The notes under the pieces were generated by a model. That model made no database searches, was not told the origin of the DNA, and saw only the letters and a program-made list of their open reading frames with translations. Of a stretch of 64,000 nt of DNA, positions 38,101 to 44,100 are shown piece after piece. The DNA comes from Notolepis coatsorum. Its lineage: Eukaryota > Chordata > Actinopteri > Aulopiformes > Paralepididae. The position numbers and the translations under genes were made by a program. The stretch is taken from NCBI GenBank assembly GCA_963971535.1, contig OZ020587.1, positions 157,765,901-157,829,900 of the forward strand, read 5' to 3'. The number at the start of each line of letters is the position of its first letter. The first letter of the stretch is position 1.

Positions 38101-41100
38101 ACTTTAAAACTGTGACGTGGCACGGTCTACAGAGACGCAGAAATGACAAGTTACCAAATCCATTCTGAGACAACGGAACGCAGTGCGTCAGATGCGTTGC
38201 ACATAACGGGAGTCTCTCTCGCTCTCTCTCTCTCTCTAGTAGCCAAACGTTACACTATAAAAACTAACTGGATAGTTGATTTAGCCATTCTCCCTTTCTC
38301 TGTGTGTGTGCACGCGTGCGTGCCCATCCCATCTCTGGAAAGACCAGATGAGGTCAGAGGAGTTTGATAGTATTTACTGTGAGGATGGCCAGATAATGTT
38401 GATATTTAAACTTAAAAAGAGAAGCTTCAGCAAGTACAAAACGCTGCTGACTGCCAAAAGAGAATCCATCACTGAGGAAAACACAAAGCGCCTAACCATC
38501 ATGTATCACATGTCAGCCAGAGATGGGGAGAAGCATGAACCTTTAAAGGACATATCTTTGAAAGAAATGACATTTTAAATTTGTTTTCTTCTTTTAAACA
38601 AATTATTATTTAACTATTTAGTTATTATTTAGTTATTGCACGGCACTGGCAGTTGAACTGCATTGAACTGAACTGAAAAAGATCATAACTGAACTGACAC
38701 TGAACACTGTTATTAAAGTTAAAGTAAAGGTATTTTTTTTGTTAAATCCAAAAGGAAAAAATATTTAAATTAAAAACCAAGAAATCCGAAAACAGGAAAA
38801 GATAAAAACGGATTTCATAGGACCCTAGGTAGGTACAGCAATATCATATCCAACTCACTCCCAAAAAAACTGTATCAGAAACATATTTTAGGTTCAACTT
38901 TAGGTAGAAAGGATAAGATTCACAAGCAAGCCACGTGTTTTTCAAACGCAATCACGTGTCAAGGACCGCACATTGCAACAAGAGCTTCTCCCTGTGACAT
39001 CACATAAAGACGGAAGTCCAAGCGACTCGTTTAAAAAAAAGGCACAGCTTCTGGATACCGGGCCGGGTGCAAAATCTGACTGGGTTGTCTTATTTCACAG
39101 TTTCAGTGTTAATAGGCTCATCAGAGAGAGACCCACATGTACATATGTGCACAAACACAGAAAAAGTGAGTTTTTCCACAATATGGGACGTTTAAAAGCT
39201 TTCTTTGGAGAAAACGTTTATCATTATTATTATTCTGTGTGTGTCTGTGTGTGTGTGTGTGTGTGTGTATATACCTGTGTCATGATATACACAAACCAAT
39301 TAATAACGCTCTTGCTAGTGGTTGTATATTATTAACTAAATATTAATTGATGGCCTGAGGGAAGCTGTCCCCAAGGTAATAAGCCTGCCAAGTACGCCAG
39401 TCAATTGTTTGGTTCTTTAATAACCCTTTCACTGTAAGAAAGAAAGAAGAAGCAAGCAAAGAAAGAAGCATTTTATATAAAAGTATTCTGTACTTCTGTA
39501 TGACAACTAATAAAGAAACTTGAAACTTGAACTTGAAACTGCCGGACTACCAAAACGGTTAACCCTTTCACTGTGGCGACACACAGAAGGTTAACCCTTT
39601 CACTGCCGCACGACAGTAGATTAAACCCTTTCACTGCGACAACTCACAGAAGGTTAACCCTTTCACTGCCACGCGACAGCCGGTTAACCCTCGCACTGCC
39701 ACACGACAGAAAGTTAACCCTCTCACTGCCACACGACAGCCGGTTTTAACCCTTTCACTGCCACACGACAGAAGGTCAACCCTTTACTACCACACAACAG
39801 ACGGTCGCCGCACTACCAAAACGGTTAACCAGAGGTGGAACAGTGCTTCAGATTGGGGACCCGCTCCATTGGCAATAACGCTAAGCCCAGAGTGATATTG
39901 GTTATCCTGCGCCAAGTCAGAATAAAAGAAATGATTATTCGTGAAACTCGCAGGATGAAATGCAATCTGAAATACATGGATGTACCAATACACTGCTTTG
40001 AAGATTATTGTCGTGATGTAGTGGAACTGCGTGCCAAGTTCAAGACGGTGATGTCTCAACTATACCTGGAGAAATACAGACCCCTACTAATATACCCTGC
40101 AATACTTCGCATTGTCGATAAACAAGGAGCAAGGGTTCTCCTCAACTCGCCTGAAGATGCAGCCAAATTCTTGTCTGCACAACACGCAGAATAGTGTATA
40201 AATGGCCTTATAATCTCTGTTATGCAAGGTCACCATATAGTACAATCTTTAATAACCGAGGATTTGGGACAGAGAGACCTACGTGCTCAGAGTTTTTGAA
40301 TGCTTTCCCCGACGAGTTTATATTATTGCGGACATATTGGATTCAAGATTGGAACACTCCAGAACATACTGGAACATTCAAACAATGTAAAAATGACATA
40401 TTGGAATAATCTAGAACATCTAATCATTCTTTGATATATGGAACATTCTGGAATATCAGCAATACGTGGTCATTCACTCTACCAGAAGCCCCTCGGGGGA
40501 ATAATCAACAGCTATCTAGATACAGAACCATCATAGCCGGCCGGCTGAAAGATCACTCTACACAACGATCATCGCCCACCCCGGTCAGGGGAAATGCTGC
40601 ATATACGTATTTAAAAACTGTTTTTTATTAATGGGAAATAATTCCACTACTTCTCCAATTTATACTTTAGATGTTTAAGCATAGCAATGCTCTTTTAAGA
40701 TCTAAGTTAATGTTCTCTTCCTTTTACTTGTTTCTTTTTTTTTTTTCATCCGCTCTCTCTGATTTATTGAGGCTCTCTCTTCAGTCCAATACCTTCATAT
40801 TATTCATGGGTTACTATAAATTACACAAGTTCATATAAAATGTAAGTGATTAGGGCATGACAATTGAAGCTTATTTTTGGTCTTTATTTTTAGTTTTATC
40901 TCATTTAAATTTTTATTTATTTATTTTTTACGGGAAAGTGGCCAAGCCACAGTCGACATTCTACTTATGGTAGAATTTAGAGTGTTAGATCCTATGGTAT
41001 ACATAGGAATGTTAAGGATAATTGGATCATTCTGGGATATCCGGTGGTGCAAGGGAGGGAGTCATACGCAAAGGTTGTGTTCATGGAACACAATCCTGTA

Positions 41101-44100
41101 CGACTCTCGGTGGGAGGGAAGGGTAGGGGATTTTTATTTGTATATATGTATGTTTTTAAGCTCGGCTCTCAACGGGACCTCACTAGTGGGATGTATATCT
41201 ATTATTGCCTCGCACTCTAGAAGCATTACCAAAAATTACAATGCAACATGTATAGACTATGGCTAGTTTGAATATAATGATATGGAACACCGGGGGAATA
41301 AATAACCAACTCAAACGCAAAAGCGTGCTCACACTGATGAAAAAAGAACATGTGGACATTGCTCTGCTAAGCGAAACGCACATTCTAGGGAAAGACATAG
41401 ATAAATTAGCGGACAACATATACCATAATATCAGTCACTCTTCTATTGGTACGAGAACTCGGGGTGTAGCCATAGTCGTTAAACGTAAGTTGAATATTGT
41501 ACTAAAGGGAGTATGGTCTGATGTAGAAGGTCGGATAACTATAGCTAAGATTGAACATAACAGGAAAATAGCGTTGATAGCGGTATACGCCCCAAATTTG
41601 TACGAAGAAGATTTCTTCACTACACTAACCAATGCAATGTTAGACATTCCCGATTACTCATTTATAATAGGAGCGGATTTTAATGCCATCTGGAACCCAA
41701 GGATGGACCAATCTTACCTCGCCTTTTCCAGCGAACAAAAGAATTCATCGAAGGCATTAAAGGATTGGTCGAAGATTACAGGTGTAAATGACTTATGGCG
41801 GTTACTTAATCCCACAACCCGAAAGTACTCTTGTCGATCTGCGAGACATAATACACTATCCAGAATAGATTATGTCTTTGCATCACAGAGACTATTTGAT
41901 AATTATGAAGTGGAAATGATACCCAACGCATTATCAGATCACTGTTATTTACTCCTTAAAGGTACATTTGGTATACTATCCTCCCGAGCCCCAAGATGGC
42001 GATTTAACTCGTTGCTGCTTAATAACAAGGAATTCATTACACAACTCAAAGAAGCTCTTATAGTATTCCAACGGGAGAATGCAAACTCGGTGCAAGACCC
42101 CAGAATAATATGGATGTCGGTAAAGGGAATGATCAAAGATTTCACGGATAGCTTTTCCTCCAAAATGCGCAAGAATCAATGCACAAAACTGGCTGAGCTG
42201 GAAACGCTTTACTCAACGTTATTTAATTCTCTAAAATACAACAACTCAACTCGACTAGAAAATCAAGTTAACGTACTAAAAATAGAGATCAATGCCATAT
42301 ACAGACAACAATCGGAAATACAAATACGCAGCACAAGACAACAGCAGTACTCCCAAGGTTCCAAACCCAGCCACCTATTAGCCATGCGATTAAGAATTAA
42401 TGCAACATTTGCAGATATAACTACCATTAGAGCACAACAAGTACTTGTAACAGATCCTGTAAAAATAAACGATACATTCAAAGTATTCTACTCCGACTTA
42501 TATAAATCAGAAACGACCTTCGATCAAAACAAAATGGACACATTTCTTAATCAAATTATTCTCCCTAAACTTTCAGAGGATGACGCTAAACAATTAGAAA
42601 CACCGATCACACTAGAGGAACTCAAGAAGGCCATAACCGCAATGAAAAGTGGTAAGGCTCCTGGAAGAGACGGTTTCCCATCAGAAATGTACCTTTCTTG
42701 TTGGGACATAATTGGCCCCTTATTACTAAATATGATCTTATACTCAGTCAAGGAGGGGAACTTCCATAAGAATGACAATATTGCACTCATAACAGTCCTC
42801 CTTAAAAAAGACAAAGACCCCAACAAGTGCGGTAGTTATAGACCTTTAAGCCTCCTCGGAACAGATATCAAACTGTACTCTAAGGTATTAGCCATCAGAT
42901 TACAAAAGCATATGACGTCTTTAGTTCACCCGGACCAAACTGGCTTCATAGGAGGCCGCCTGATCACTGAGAACATAAGACGAATACTGCACGTACTTGA
43001 TGCCGACAAGGAGGACACCATACCTAAGGCGATGCTGTCCCTGGATGCTATGAAGGCCTTTGACAGGCTGGAATGGTCGTATCTGTGGGCAGTGCTAGAA
43101 AGGATGGGGTTAGGAAAAGGATTCATCGATATGATTAAAGTATTATACAAAGACCCATCGGCCATGATTACAACAGGCACAATCATCTCCAAAATATTTC
43201 CGGTATCACGCTCTGCCAGACAGGGTTGTCCTCTTAGTCCCGGACTGTTCAATCTATCATTAGAGCCTTTAGCACAATATATAAGACAATCCCAATACAT
43301 AGAACCAATCGTAATCAAGGGCACACAACAAAAAATTAGTTTATATGCGGACGATGTAATATTGTTCATGCAAAACCCCAACACCACATCGCCTCATCTG
43401 CTCAAGTTGATTGAGGACTTTGGTGATTTATCGGGATTTAAGATAAATTGGCCGAAGTCGGCTTTCCTTCCACTTAACACCCCTGCAAAAAAAGATACAA
43501 CCCTCCCAGGACAGATACCGATGGTAAAACATTTCAGATGCTTGGGAGTGGAAATATTCCCTACCATAAGACAAACGGTGAAGCACAACTACACAAAAAT
43601 CCAAAACAAAATCAAAGACGACCTTGATAGATGGGCAAAACTTAAAAACACAGTACAAGCACGGATATCAATAGTTAAGATGGATGTACTACCTAAAATC
43701 AACTTCTTCTGTTCAATGCTACCGTTACCCCCTCCAGAGGGTTACTGGAAAAGATTACACTCCTCCACATACAAATTTATTTGGAATAACAAACCACCAC
43801 GTATAAAAAAATCCACCGCACAGAGAAATAAAGCAGATGGTGGCATGGCATTTCCAGATTCTTTCCTATATTTTAAGGCGTACACATTAAGTCCATTGAC
43901 AACATGGTTTGACTCCCAAGCATTAGCATCCTGGAGAAAAATAGAAGAAAACATAGTAGCCCCACATAGACTGAAGGACATAGCATACACTAAACTACCA
44001 ATCAAGCACTGTGAACGAAAATTTGGCCCCATAATTACTCATGCGATCCGGATATGGCGAGAATCACAAAAAAAAAATCCTAACCCACAAAAATGGCACA

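Noticed and set aside
38973..39335. 120-codon plus ORF
   Set aside because: It runs into a TG microsatellite and has no recognisable domain or splice context.
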